This document shows, piece after piece, positions 11,143 through 21,691 of a DNA stretch of 64,000 nucleotides. Positions within the stretch are counted from its first letter, which is position 1; every line of letters starts with the position of its first letter. The notes beneath the pieces are model-generated. The model was not told the DNA's origin. It did no database searches and saw only the letters and a program-made list of their open reading frames with translations. Made by a program: the position numbers and the translations under genes. Source of the DNA: Tritrichomonas musculus (Eukaryota; Parabasalia; Tritrichomonadida; Tritrichomonadidae); assembly GCA_039105265.1 (NCBI GenBank), contig JAPFFF010000002.1:6882001-6946000 (forward strand). Direction: 5' to 3'.

Positions 11143-11150
11143 TTTTTTTC
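11143..11150 (+). terminator. RNA polymerase III T-run terminator
   Basis: Eight T directly downstream of tRNA-Pro on its coding strand, the usual polymerase III stop. Confidence 0.8.
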
Positions 11151-11722
11151 TTTATAATTAGATTGATACATTGATAAATGCTTGAATGAAGAAAAAAGAT
11201 GAAAATTTCATTTAAAAACGAAAATATATAAGTTTTTATTTTTTATTGCTAAAATAAATTGTGAAATATAGGTAACATTAATATATAAGTTTTTTATTTG
11301 TATTGATATTGTCAATTTTTTTACAGCAATATAAAATTGATGCAAACATTGATGGCAAAGTCAAAGTTGCTTTCACTCTTAATATTTCAAAAAAAAAAAT
11401 GTATTGATCATTAATAATTTACTTGTGCAAAAAATTGTTGATTAAGCAACTAATTATCGTATTAAATGATATTTGTGTACTACAATTTTTTGAAAATTCT
11501 AATTCTCCAAAATAATAGATTTCAATTATTTATTTACACAGAGCACACACACCTTATTTTATAAAAACAACATTCTTTTGTTTGATTTAAAATTCTTTTG
11601 AAAAATATATCATAGAAAGTTGCAGAGAAAATTAATATTTAATATTCTACTTGCTCGTTAAAAAAAAAAAAAAAAGTACCCATAGAAATCATGACCATTT
11701 GGCATGTTCTTAATTGGGTCCT

Positions 11723-12397
11723 TTAAAAATTTTCATCATCAAAATACGCGTCATCATCTCCGTCTTCTTCGTCCTCATTAAAATTTGAAAGGAAAAAGAA
11801 TAAATCATGATTTTCATTACCTATCGGAGAACTTGAATGATCATACAGCTCATTTTCACTACTTATCCTTTTTGTTTCTTTGGAGTCTGCATTAATTGAA
11901 TTTGGATTGCAATTATAAATAACTGAGGATACATTTGATTGAATTTTTATGACTTTCTTTGGAATTAATTTATGAAATTTCCAGTATCTTGCTTGCCTTT
12001 CTGTCGTTTTTTTGGTGAATCCATAACATTGCCTTTGAAACCAGTTTTTGTGATCAGGGATACAATCAAATTTGAATTTCGGAGGTATCTTTTCTCGAAT
12101 TATTTTGGAAGTTTTTTGTATATCGAATCCATGAGATCTAAAATTTCGATTAATTGTATTTGGTCTTCTTTTAATGAAAGTTCCCAATTTGATAGAATGA
12201 ACCATAAAACTATGATCAGTGTTCCAAAAACAACCTATTTGGGAAACAAATTCTGGATGTGTGTCAACAAAATTTAGACATAAAAGGACAATATGAATTT
12301 GCCTCATTTTCTTACATTCATTTGTCACTCTATATCTTAGCTCTTCTAGTTCTTTTAGTTCTTTACTATCCATGCGGGAAAAATGACCTTTTTTCAT
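11723..12397 (-). CDS. Initiator-binding-domain-like protein (IBP39 family)
   Basis: A 224-residue protein whose residues about 30-140 follow the pattern of the trichomonad initiator binding domain (IBD), the winged-helix domain of T. vaginalis IBP39. The visible pattern is LNFVDTHPEFVSQIGCFW, then FMVHSIKLGTFIKRRPNTIN and RNFRSHGFD, then a tryptophan/glycine stretch NWFQRQCYGF. The G-x-W block, the (K/R)xNTxNxNxRxxGF recognition-helix block and the spacing between them are what I rely on. IBP39 binds the Inr of core promoters and recruits polymerase II through its C-terminal domain. Here the C-terminal part is instead a Ser/Asn-rich and acidic tail (DEEDGDDDAYFDDENF), which could act as an activation segment. 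It could also be a diverged DNA-binding paralogue with another role. The stop is TAAA. Confidence 0.62.
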   Translation of the reverse strand: MKKGHFSRMDSKELKELEELRYRVTNECKKMRQIHIVLLCLNFVDTHPEFVSQIGCFWNTDHSFMVHSIKLGTFIKRRPNTINRNFRSHGFDIQKTSKIIREKIPPKFKFDCIPDHKNWFQRQCYGFTKKTTERQARYWKFHKLIPKKVIKIQSNVSSVIYNCNPNSINADSKETKRISSENELYDHSSSPIGNENHDLFFFLSNFNEDEEDGDDDAYFDDENF

Positions 12398-12655
12398 TTA
12401 AATAATAAAAAAACTACCATTTAAACTTTTTCAAATAATTATTTTTTGAAAAAGTTACTAAAATAATTTTAATTTGAATATGTTAGATATGACATTGAAA
12501 TTTTTGGAAATTTCCAATAAACATTCAATATTTTTTATTTATCTCACATTTATTTAAAATGTCATAACGTTTTTAACAAAATAAAATATATGAATCAATA
12601 GAAAAAAGGATTAATAAACCCAAACACTCTTTCAATAGTAGATGAAAAACGGAGT

Positions 12656-12825
12656 GGAATCGTATTTTTCCACACCACTTTTTGAAAACTTTCTAACTTT
12701 TTGAATACTTTTTTTTATTCAATTTTTGCTAAATAATGCATAATTATATAGTTCAAATAGCTTCCCGATTCATCCAGCAATTTAAGTAAACCGATTCGGC
12801 TTCGCGCAGCCCCGTGGTGATCACT
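12656..12825. mobile_element. Partial copy of inverted-repeat element, family 1
   Basis: About 170 bp matching the right half of the family 1 element in reverse orientation: GGAATCGTATTTTTC at one side, TTCCCGATTCATCCAGCAAT in the middle and GCCCCGTGGTGATCACT at the other end. The remaining half is missing. Confidence 0.75.
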
Positions 12826-12927
12826 TTATGACAATCTTGAAATAATTACATTATATAATAGAAAATTTATATTCAAAACTCATTTTATATAAGAATAAAA
12901 AGCATTCAAAGCACATATAGCTTTTTT

Positions 12928-13711
12928 TTAAGGAAATGGTAGGACCAAATATAATTTGACTTTTTTGTGTAAATATCTCCTTAAATAATTTGTTATTGTA
13001 ATTCAAAAATATATTATTATATTATATATTTGATATTTATTAAAATAAATCAATAATAAGTACGATCCCTTATGTATATGAAAGAAAAACATCCAAATTA
13101 AAAATGACATTAAAATGAATAGAACATCAGAACGACTTTATAAATCAATAAATAAATGGTTTTTATTAAATATATAACTGCTTACTCACTTTTCCTATTG
13201 ACCAAAAATACATAATTTGTGAAAAAAATTTAATGATCATTAATATTCTGAAAAAATTTTGTTATTTTTTTCTTAAATAGAGTTTAATTTTGGGATATTT
13301 GTAAGTTTACTTTAATATTACTTATTGCATACCTTAAAATTCAATTTTAATGAGGCGATAAAAAAATGGGTTTTGCCAACTTTCAAAAGAATAGAAGTAT
13401 GCGAATTCAGAAATGTATCATTTGAACTATTAATATATCAAAATTAATCATTTGCTGAATATTTCTTATTGAGTATTTTTTTAATTCATTTACTTTTTTA
13501 TTCAAAAATTTATACTTCAATAGGTCCGATATCAAAAAAAATGAATGACAGCAAATTGTCTTCTGGGATAATTTTTGAAATAATTGGTAAAATAGTATTA
13601 TATATTTAAATGTTAATGCAATTTAATTGATAAAGTTTTGTGTTCATAAATATTAAATGAGATATTTTACCTACAAAAAAGAGATTATATTTGGTCGTAC
13701 CATGTCCTTAA
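12928..13711. mobile_element. Non-autonomous inverted-repeat element, family 2, empty copy
   Basis: A 784-bp element with ends TTAAGGA..GGTAGGACCAAATATAAT and ATTATATTTGGTCGTACCA..GTCCTTAA. A second copy at 28390-29586 shares the whole interior (for example GACAGCAAATTGTCTTCTG) but holds a nested family 1 element. The TTAA at each end may be a 4-bp target duplication or part of the inverted repeat; I cannot tell which. No coding capacity. Confidence 0.82.
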
Positions 13712-14160
13712 AGTCCTCTCAAAAAATCAATATTTTATATATAGTCAAATAGTCAAACAAAATAAAGAATTATTTCACCTAAATTCACCAAAATCAAACA
13801 AGTTAAATTGAATTGATTCAAAATATAATATTATTTTATGCTTTAATATCTAATTAAATATTTAAAAATAAAATATTTTTAAATAAGAATAAATATTTAT
13901 TATAAATAAATCAAATAATAATATTAATTTTATTAGATAAATTTTGTATTTTTTTAAGATATTTTATTTACTATTATGCTTTATTAAAGCTTTTGAAAAA
14001 TTCTATATGGAAAATATAAAAACCATAATATCTTTTAATAATTTAATTTTTTTAAATAACATTTTATCATTATAAAACAAAATTATAATCTAATATAACT
14101 GGAATAAAATGTAAAATGAAATATGGGGTAGATATAGATATTTTTACATTCAAAAAATAT
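13712..14160. other. AT-rich upstream region, no gene seen
   Basis: About 450 bp, more than 80 percent A+T, ahead of the GP63-like gene. No open frame, RNA or repeat was noticed apart from simple AT words. Confidence 0.6.
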
Positions 14161-14166
14161 TCATTA
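14161..14166 (+). promoter_or_regulatory. Initiator-like TCATTA before the GP63-like gene
   Basis: TCATTA lies 20-25 nt before the ATG at 14186. It matches TCAYTW, the start of the Inr consensus known from T. vaginalis, where transcription starts at the A and leaders are short. The spacing fits. Confidence 0.5.
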
Positions 14167-14185
14167 TTAATGCCCAAAAAAAAAT

Positions 14186-15988
14186 ATGCTTTTTACTTTC
14201 ATCATCTTATCATTATCTCAAGAAACACATTTCCACCATTTCTGTAATCATGATTTTATCCAAAAACAAACAAATGTTCAAACAATTTCCATTAAAAGCA
14301 CGAAATCGAAAAAAATATGGACTCTTGCAAAAGAAAGAAAGCCAATACGAATTTATCTAGATTTCCGTATTGATGGAAAGGATGACCAATATCAATGTGT
14401 TGACTCTGGACAACAGATTACTTGGCAGAATACAAGGTTTATATGCACTGCTGAAGATATACCCAAGAAAACGCAAAAATCTGCTCTCAAAGGAACAATG
14501 GAAAATGTCAAAAACTATTTGCAAAAAATTCTTTTAGTTGATCAAGTCAATGGACCATACAAAGTATTATCAAATGTACCAAACTTTTTTACCATTGATT
14601 CTTCAATATTTGCCAAAGATACAGACATTTATCTTTCAGCATTTATTAGAACTTACGGTGTTTCAGACACTCTTGCATCTGCTCATTATGTCATGAAAGA
14701 TACTGATACACATAGACCACTTCAAGGAGCAATTTATGTCAACTCACGTCATCTTCCCAACGAAATCCAAGACGAATATTCAAATAATACCAATTTTTTC
14801 TACACAGTTGTCCATGAGATATGTCATGCATTAGGCATATCATCGGAATCATTCCAAAAATACCATCCAAAAGATTCAAATACTCCATACAAAGATCCAA
14901 TTGTTACCTTAAATGATAAAAAAACAGGTAAAAAACACACTTTTCTAGTTACTCCATATTCTCACAAATTTGCAGTCATGCAATGGGGAGTTGAAAGCTT
15001 CACTTTAGACAGAGTTTCAGTTCCTTCTGGTATAGAAATCGAAGATGGTGGCGGAACAGGAACAGCAGGAAGTCATCCCGAGTGCAGAATTGGAAATCAA
15101 GACTTGATGGTTGGATCACTTCTTCAAGCTGAAGAAGGACCTTATACTAGATTCACTCCATTGACAGCTGCGATTCTTCTTGATACTGGGAACTACGATA
15201 TTGTGTGGGAGAAGATCCAACCTCTGATTTGGGGAAATAAAGATTCAATTGACGGAAAACACATAAAAGATTTCGTCACAGGACCACCAGCAAATGTTTT
15301 TCCTCAGCAATACATATATCGACCATCAAATGATCCGGTCTTTGATTATTGTGGCTTTACATTCAAAATGTTAGGTGGGCTAAATAAGTTCTCAATTAGT
15401 CAAAATCAACAATTCAATTGTTCTCTTGAAGAATGGAAAAAATATTCAAATACACGTGATTATTGTGAAGCTGAGAAGTTTTACAATCCAAATGGAGATG
15501 ATGAAATTGGAGGAATTTGGACATATGATTTTCAAATTATTCATATGCCTGGTGTGGAGACATGCGGCACTGGCGATGCATGTATTGGTGGAATGAGGAA
15601 ATGTGGCTCTTATGTTGTTGCTGACGATGAAAAATCATTCAATATATCTATTGATGGATATAATTATCAATGCAACAAAGACAACGAAAACCAAATTGTT
15701 TATAAAATTGGAAATCGTCAGTATCCAAATGGAATTAAATGTCCACCTGCTGAGCAATTCATTCGAACAGTGAAAATGATGGAAGAGCAACAATATTTGA
15801 CCGGAAATCCTTTTGATGATAATGAAAATAGTCCTAAAAATAAAAAAGGATTGTCAAAAGGAGCTATCGCTGGCATTGTAATAGCCTGCATTATTGTTAT
15901 TGCAGCCGTTGCGGTCTTAGTTTTCATTATTATAAAAAGAAAAAATAAAGAAGACAAAGAAGAAAAAAGTGAAAAAGAAGAAGTTTGA
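14186..15988 (+). CDS. GP63-like (leishmanolysin, M8) surface metalloprotease
   Basis: A 600-residue type I membrane protein. The N-terminus (MLFTFIILSLSQ) is a short signal peptide. The zinc site of family M8 is HEICH at residues 210-214, in VVHEICHALGIS, with the distant third ligand likely His297 in GSHPEC and the Met-turn at Met308 (QDLMVG). Cysteines in the C-terminal half (CGFTFKM, NCSLEEW, CGTGDACIGG) suit the disulphide-rich C-terminal part of the family. A single membrane segment (about 559-583, GAIAGIVIACIIVIAAVAVL) is followed by a charged lysine/glutamate tail of 17 residues. Leishmania uses a GPI anchor instead; a transmembrane anchor is usual in trichomonad GP63 homologues. The likely role is cleavage of host surface proteins and adhesion. 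All key residues are present. Confidence 0.93.
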   Translation: MLFTFIILSLSQETHFHHFCNHDFIQKQTNVQTISIKSTKSKKIWTLAKERKPIRIYLDFRIDGKDDQYQCVDSGQQITWQNTRFICTAEDIPKKTQKSALKGTMENVKNYLQKILLVDQVNGPYKVLSNVPNFFTIDSSIFAKDTDIYLSAFIRTYGVSDTLASAHYVMKDTDTHRPLQGAIYVNSRHLPNEIQDEYSNNTNFFYTVVHEICHALGISSESFQKYHPKDSNTPYKDPIVTLNDKKTGKKHTFLVTPYSHKFAVMQWGVESFTLDRVSVPSGIEIEDGGGTGTAGSHPECRIGNQDLMVGSLLQAEEGPYTRFTPLTAAILLDTGNYDIVWEKIQPLIWGNKDSIDGKHIKDFVTGPPANVFPQQYIYRPSNDPVFDYCGFTFKMLGGLNKFSISQNQQFNCSLEEWKKYSNTRDYCEAEKFYNPNGDDEIGGIWTYDFQIIHMPGVETCGTGDACIGGMRKCGSYVVADDEKSFNISIDGYNYQCNKDNENQIVYKIGNRQYPNGIKCPPAEQFIRTVKMMEEQQYLTGNPFDDNENSPKNKKGLSKGAIAGIVIACIIVIAAVAVLVFIIIKRKNKEDKEEKSEKEEV

Positions 15989-16319
15989 ATATTTATTAAA
16001 TAGTATATATATTAACAATTAGTATTTTTAGCCAAAAAATATATAATAATTATTTTTTATTTCTTTTCATTAAATAGATGAAAAAAAGTGAAAAAAGAGA
16101 AAGATGTTTGAATATTTCGAAAAATAATTTTTTTAATTTATAATATATCAATATATTCATAAAATATAATTTTTTATTTTGAATATTGAAATTTATATAA
16201 TCTTTGAATTAAATTGAAATAAAATTTTTGTAAAAAAATAAGCAAAGAAAAAATAAATAATTTCACAATAAATTGAAAAATTATAAATTTGATTTTTATG
16301 AATTTTCTATGGATATTCA

Positions 16320-16341
16320 AAAAAAAAAAAAAAAAAAAAAA
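16320..16341. repeat. Poly-A tract
   Basis: About 22 A between the GP63-like gene and the next gene. Confidence 0.8.
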
Positions 16342-16384
16342 ATTAATATAAGAAAACAAAAAAAAAAGAAATTTTAAAAAGACT

Positions 16385-16390
16385 TCATTT
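16385..16390 (+). promoter_or_regulatory. Initiator-like TCATTT
   Basis: TCATTT ends 6 nt before the ATG at 16397. It matches the TCAYTW initiator core at the close spacing usual in trichomonads. Confidence 0.5.
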
Positions 16391-16396
16391 TATAAT

Positions 16397-16993
16397 ATGT
16401 ACGGTTTAAATATCCATTTAGATTCATTCGAATTAAACCCAAATATCATTAAAGCGAATGATAAAATTCGCGTTAGTATTACAAGTCTTCCAGAAGAAAG
16501 TAAAGAAGCATTTATTATTGAAGCCAAGAACATGAATTATGTACATCATTTCTTTACAGTAAATATTACTCCAGAAACAAGAAAAATAATTTTTGTTTTT
16601 CGAAAGAAAAGTTTTCTTCAAGGAGATCCAATTATAGCTTCAACATCAATCCATGCAGATCAATTCCCAACACCAAATAACATGAATAATATTAATAACA
16701 TGAACAATATGAACAACACTGAAATGAAAAAAGTAAACATATTCGAACCAATTCAAAATAATAATAATAATAATAATATTAATAAATTAGGTACAATGAA
16801 AGCGAACCGTCGAATTTATGGAGAAATGCGAATCCAATTATCTACATCAGAAACATTTCCAACATCTTCATTTAAAACAAACTTCGGTATTGAGAAAATC
16901 CATAAAGGTGAAGGATATTCGAAAGTTACTATGCTTTCTTCTCATGAAAATCAAAATCAAAACAATTCAATATTTTATAATTGTGATTTTTAA
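16397..16993 (+). CDS. Hypothetical protein with Asn/Met-rich linker, 198 aa
   Basis: I do not recognise this protein. Residues 1-90 look like a small beta-rich domain (MYGLNIHLDSFELNPNII, DKIRVSITSLP, HHFFTVNITPETRKIIFVFR), in a pattern reminiscent of C2-like or immunoglobulin-like sandwiches, but without any diagnostic motif. A low-complexity linker of Asn and Met (NNMNNINNMNNMNN, then a run of N) covers about 95-130. The rest (RRIYGEMRIQLSTSETFP) is again beta-like. No signal peptide or membrane segment. The stop is TAAA. Codon use is ordinary for the region. Confidence 0.72.
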   Translation: MYGLNIHLDSFELNPNIIKANDKIRVSITSLPEESKEAFIIEAKNMNYVHHFFTVNITPETRKIIFVFRKKSFLQGDPIIASTSIHADQFPTPNNMNNINNMNNMNNTEMKKVNIFEPIQNNNNNNNINKLGTMKANRRIYGEMRIQLSTSETFPTSSFKTNFGIEKIHKGEGYSKVTMLSSHENQNQNNSIFYNCDF

Positions 16994-17003
16994 ATCACAA
17001 TAA

Positions 17004-18041
17004 AACACTTTTGTATATATATCAATAAATAATAGGTTTTAAGATATTTTTATTTCTTTCTTTTTTTTTATTTAAAATCAATAAATCATCACACTAGTTG
17101 CCATTTATATGTTTTATAAATCTTATACTTCAATGCTGAAATTAAAACAAATATCAAAAAAATATTTTTTCATCAAAAAGCAACCATGTATTCTTATTCT
17201 CATAAAAATATCAAGAAAACATATATGACACTATTTCTATAATTTTATAAAATTAAAATTAAAAATATAGAAACAACCCTTTTCTGAAGGGCGGAATAAT
17301 ATCCTCATCATTAAGGAATATCCATATTATTATGCATTTTGGCCAGCCAGAGAGGTCTTAAAATGCATTTTGGATAAACACTTTAAATGATAATTATCAT
17401 TTCTTTAAAAATTTGTATAAAGAAATAATATATATAAATATTTCATGAACTTAAATTAGGTATATATCCAACTAAATGGAGGAATCAAACCAAATATGAA
17501 TTATATAAATTCTCGAAACCAATAGAGTACTTCTGGTATCTTCCATCAAAGAGGATTGTGGCTTTCAAAAGCATTAGTTCATCAGGGTAACAAAAATATG
17601 GTAATCATGGTCAGAATGCTTTTAGAAAGTGAAATGAGAAAACATTAATTTCAAAATATTAACATTTCAAAATCTAAAAATTTTAGCATTCAAAGTCCAA
17701 GCGAATAATCATCAAAATTTCAATGTTTTTTTTTGCATTTCAAAATCTTAAAATTTTAAATTTTTTTTTCTCAAATATAAAATTTTTTTATTCAAATTTT
17801 GTTAATAAAAATTTATGTATCTCTCAAAATTCGTTTCGAAACAATGAGATAAAAATGTTATGCCTATTCAAAATTTGAACATATAAAATCAATATGACAT
17901 GCATAATTAATGAATTAAGTCAACCATTTCAGTGATGTTTATCGTTAGTTACATATAACGGTAAAATGCATTATGATTTATCGATATTATCGGGAATAAA
18001 GTAGAATATCCGATACTATCCTCATAAAAATGATAGAAATT

Positions 18042-18111
<70 letters not shown>

Positions 18112-18330
18112 TTTAAAAATTAAAATGATTGATGATTATAAAACATGCTTCAATGATGTATGTTTTTTCACATTCAAATCTGATTTAAAAAATGCATAAT
18201 TCAATCTGCATTTGAATATAAACAATCTCAATCATAATCAATTTTATATATATAATATTCTATTATGAATCAGCAAAATTTCCTTGTTTTTGAATAAAAT
18301 CATGAAAATGTATTCTTTAGGATGTTGAAA
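17004..18330. other. Intergenic region without a gene
   Basis: AT-rich. At 17285-17370 there is CATTATTAAG-like text with AATATCC/GGATAT and a repeated word AAATGCATTTTGG (about 17333 and 17360). A TA microsatellite follows (listed separately). I see no gene. Confidence 0.5.
18046..18106. repeat. (TA)n microsatellite, about 30 units
   Basis: An uninterrupted TA dinucleotide run of about 60 bp. Confidence 0.95.
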
Positions 18331-18339
18331 CAGATCCAA

Positions 18340-18620
18340 TTTTTTGAGTGAAAACATAAGGAAAAGAATGCTTCCTATTCAATCTTTTGATATTGTTCAT
18401 TGAATCGGCAAAGAAATTTATTTTCTTAATCTTTTGAGATTGTTCATTGCACCTGGTTCACTGAAATCTGCAGTTTTTCGGTACAATTCAATTCCTTTCT
18501 CATAATTCTTTTTTGTCATTGAGCCTGCATTTCCGTGATTTTACTGCTTTTTGATTATATTCAATTGTCGTCTTGTAATTCATCTTGATAACTCTTCCTA
18601 TTTCGCAGATGCAACCAAAA
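18340..18620 (-). pseudogene. Decayed Sel1-like/TPR-type repeat gene
   Basis: The minus strand keeps phrases such as YEKGIELYRKTADFSEPGAMNN and KTTIEYNQKAVK in changing frames. These match the Sel1 pattern of the intact gene at 1961-3409 (KAAELYxKAAxxGNxxAxxNL). Stops and shifts break it up, so it is a relic of a host gene family member. Confidence 0.5.
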
Positions 18621-19129
18621 GTGTTTGCCATTGATCATTTGTATTTTCTGATTCATCATTTCAAATAATAACTTTTTCATGATTATCATTGAAATCAAGT
18701 CCAACTGTCTGCAGACAATCTTCAAAAACATCACAATCAATGAATAATAATTGCGAAGGCAGAAAAAAACAAATTATTATTGCAGAAGTTGGAATCGTGA
18801 TTTCAGTCAAAGCCAAACACTTCATAAACGCAAAACTTGCAATTATTTTAACTGAAGAAGGAAACTCAAATTTGTTTGAGTGAAGACACAGTTACGAAAT
18901 GCTTCCTTGCCAATTTGCCTGTTACTGATGGAAGAAATATCATTTTCTCCAGTGATGAGATATGATAAAAATAAATCAAAATATGGAGATTCATAAAAAG
19001 CATATGTTACAATCGATAGAACTGTGTCTTGGATTGTTACTCGAACTAAATTTTTGCATGCAAAGAAGGAAGAAGATCCAATTGATGAAAATAAAGAAAA
19101 ATTTTGTATAATTCTCTGTTTTATCGACT

Positions 19130-19417
19130 TTAAAAATTGAATCTCAGCATTTTTTCATCGCAATTCATTGTCAGATAATTTGTTATATAGTTGTAATGAC
19201 ATTTGATTGATTCTTCGAGACATTTGCCATAACATTCTTGACTTTCATTATAGAATTCTTCTTCATCGGAATAGTATTCATCATTGCAATCACCATCTGG
19301 ATTATCACAATAAATCTCAGGTTGAAATTTCTTTTCTTCATGTGTGTGAATGATTTCTTCATTTTCAACATGAATTGCAAACATCAGCAATGATGATCCC
19401 GACTCAGCATCATTCAA
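19130..19417 (-). pseudogene. Ankyrin-like gene remnant
   Basis: A 95-codon open stretch without a convincing ATG start. It reads GSSLLMFAIHVENEEIIHTH, an acidic insert, and CLEESIKCHYNYITNYLTMN, which resemble units of the trichomonad ankyrin/DUF3447 proteins (xALxxAIxxxNxxIxNYLI). Upstream sequence to about 19650 is broken in all frames. I read it as the 3' part of a dead ankyrin-repeat gene, with low certainty. Confidence 0.4.
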
Positions 19418-19896
19418 TTAGCGCTGGTTTTATGTTTCAATAGAAACAAGTTTGTTTCAAAAGGTGACATTTCAATTTCTTTTTTGAGTGAAAAATCATA
19501 TGCTTTCACATATGCTATGAAATTTTGAATCATGTCTCATTGAATCATTTCACAAATTTGATTTTAATTTTCATTAGTTTTCCTGTTTTCTTCAAAATCA
19601 TTTGTAATTTCTTTAGAAATTTATTCATTCAACTCTTTTGATATGAATGATTTTATTTATTGATAAAAAAAATAATATTTCATTTGCTTTGAAATTTCAT
19701 CGTTTTCTATATAATCAAGAAGAATATTCTGAAGAGTAGACTTTTTTTCAAAGCATTATTGAATATTCAGAGAAAAAAAGTAAATAATTACCAATTTTTC
19801 ATTAAACACACGTAAATTTAATTGAAATAATGTTTGGTAAAAATTAGTTCAAATATTTATTTATCAAGTAAAATAAAATAATTCTCTTTTCAGAAA

Positions 19897-19968
19897 GGGT
19901 ACTTAGCTCAGTGGTAGAGCGCTACATTTGCATTGTAGAGGCCCGGGGTTCGATCCCCCGAGTATCCA
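19897..19968 (+). tRNA. tRNA-Ala(TGC): tRNA-Ala (TGC)
   Basis: A 72-nt cloverleaf. GGGTACT pairs with AGTATCC in the acceptor stem, with one G-T pair. The anticodon stem CTACA/TGTAG holds TTTGCAT, giving TGC (alanine). Box A TTAGCTCAGTGG and box B GGTTCGATCCC are canonical. No intron. A T-run follows. Confidence 0.96.
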
Positions 19969-19970
19969 AT

Positions 19971-19979
19971 TTTTTTTTT
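19971..19979 (+). terminator. RNA polymerase III T-run terminator
   Basis: Nine T two bases after tRNA-Ala. Confidence 0.8.
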
Positions 19980-20084
19980 GAAATTGTATCGCTAAAATCT
20001 ACTTAAGATGATTGAAACATGATTATATATATACTTCCAATAAGTCAACAAGAAATCAAATTATATTTTATTTTGTACTGACTT

Positions 20085-20265
20085 TTTTTTTGTTTAATGT
20101 TTACTTATTTTAAAATATTTTATTTATTTGTTTTTGTTTTGTGCTGACTTGTTTTTTATATATTTTTGTGCTGACTGGTTTTTTATGTATTTTTGTGCTG
20201 ATTTGTTATTAATAGATTTTTGTGCTGTTTTGTTTTGAGTTGACTAGCTATTTTGTGCTGACATT
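20085..20265. repeat. Degenerate tandem repeat, TTTTTGTGCTGACT units
   Basis: Five or so imperfect units of roughly 25-30 bp, each with TTTTGTGCTGACTT or TTTTGTGCTGATTT. It lies between tRNA-Ala and the SCAR/WAVE-like gene; no function is evident. Confidence 0.7.
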
Positions 20266-20407
20266 TTTGTCTATTATAAATAAAATCAGGCTGAATAAAC
20301 TCAAAAAGATTGACACATGATTATATATTATTCCAAGTTTCTCATTTCAATAATTTTTTTTTTTTTTTTAAAAAAAAGCAAAATTAAACAAATAAGAAAT
20401 TGAATTT

Positions 20408-21691
20408 TTAAGTCCAACTATTTTCTGATGATTCAGATTCTTCTTCGTTTTCAGAAGATTCCGAGCAAACTGTTTGTTCTCGGATAATTGAAATTTGCTG
20501 CAAGAGTTCTTGGATTGTTAAAACGCTTGGGTCCACTGGCTCTTTTGGCTTTGGCGGAATTCCAAGTGGCTTAGTCCTATCAATTGGCTTTAAAGAGAAT
20601 TTTCCTGATTTGATGAGATCGATGTGATTGAGAGGAGTTTCAAATGAATTCTTTGATTTCTCGGATGATCTTTTTGAATTTGAATCAGCATTTGAAATAC
20701 TTTTTGGCACTATATCGGGCAATTTCTCTAAAGATGGAGGAGGAGGTGGAGGTGGCGGTGGAATGAAAACTTCATTTTCATCGTGAATATTTGAATCAAT
20801 TGTATTAAGTTTTGGGTGAACTTCAGCATTAATATTAGTTTTTTCTTCAGGATTGAGATTATTCAATATTGGAATTATAACAATGTTATCGGTTTCTCTT
20901 TTTGGTGATAACGATGATGTAATATTATTTGATAGAAGCTTTTTCTCGTGATGTGCTTGTCCTTTTGGAGGCGGCATCATTAGTTTTGATGGTGCAGGAG
21001 GTGGGTTAGTTATTGCTAGGCTAATTGTGCTATCATTTAGATTTTTCTCATTCAATTTTTTCTTTAGTTCTTTTCTTTTCTTTTTCTCTTCTTTTTCTTT
21101 CAATTTTTGTTGGCGTATCACTTTCTTTTTGGCTTCTTTTTCTTCTTTTAATTGTTCAACTAGCTCATCCATGTATTGACGTCTGAAAAATTGAGGATCT
21201 GAAAAGAAATTATTAAAATCAACATTATCATTGAAAGATTCTTTTTTATCTTTCGTTTTTATTTCAATTTCATTGAATTTTGTTAAATCAGGAGGACCAT
21301 TGACTTTTGATATCATATTATCTACAATTTTAGATCTTTTTAAAGAAAATTGTTTGTATGTTGATGATGTGAATTCTTCATTTAAGCACTCTTCATTATC
21401 ATCCCAAAAATCTGAAATATTATTATATTTTGATATTGATGAAGTCACACGTTCTCTTATGCAATCAGTTCTTTTCTCAATATTGGCCACTTTTTGGCTC
21501 ATTTTATCTGCTAGATCAGTTAAATCATGAAACATATCAAGTGCATATGTGAGAAGACATTGTGATTGTTTTAAAAGACCAACAATTCGAATTCCACCAA
21601 TCACCGATTGAGCTGACTCTTCATGTACATTATCAATATTTTCAATTGTTTTGTTTTCATCTAGTCTGATGATTGTCTGAGCAGGAAACAT
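20408..21691 (-). CDS. SCAR/WAVE: SCAR/WAVE-like activator of the Arp2/3 complex
   Basis: A 427-residue protein with the full SCAR/WAVE layout. Residues about 28-90 match the SCAR homology domain, a coiled coil that joins the WAVE regulatory complex (SVIGGIRIVGLLKQSQCLLT, DMFHDLTDLADKMSQKVANI, EKRTDCIRERV). A DPQFFRRQY block near residue 165 corresponds to the DPSYFFDLW region. Then come a lysine-rich segment (KEKEEKKKRKELKKKL), proline-rich stretches including nine consecutive prolines that could bind profilin or SH3 domains, a WH2 actin-binding motif (HIDLIKSGKFSLKPID), an amphipathic central helix (TIQELLQQISIIREQ) and an acidic tail ending in the Trp expected for Arp2/3 binding (SSENEEESESSENSWT). 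The role is branched-actin nucleation at the plasma membrane, likely in the amoeboid change on host contact. WASP is excluded by the SHD-like start and absence of a GBD. The stop is TAAA. Confidence 0.82.
   Translation of the reverse strand: MFPAQTIIRLDENKTIENIDNVHEESAQSVIGGIRIVGLLKQSQCLLTYALDMFHDLTDLADKMSQKVANIEKRTDCIRERVTSSISKYNNISDFWDDNEECLNEEFTSSTYKQFSLKRSKIVDNMISKVNGPPDLTKFNEIEIKTKDKKESFNDNVDFNNFFSDPQFFRRQYMDELVEQLKEEKEAKKKVIRQQKLKEKEEKKKRKELKKKLNEKNLNDSTISLAITNPPPAPSKLMMPPPKGQAHHEKKLLSNNITSSLSPKRETDNIVIIPILNNLNPEEKTNINAEVHPKLNTIDSNIHDENEVFIPPPPPPPPPSLEKLPDIVPKSISNADSNSKRSSEKSKNSFETPLNHIDLIKSGKFSLKPIDRTKPLGIPPKPKEPVDPSVLTIQELLQQISIIREQTVCSESSENEEESESSENSWT

Noticed and set aside
18689-18883. 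64-codon plus-strand frame in the decayed region
   Set aside because: No domain, surrounded by broken coding text on the other strand; too weak to call.
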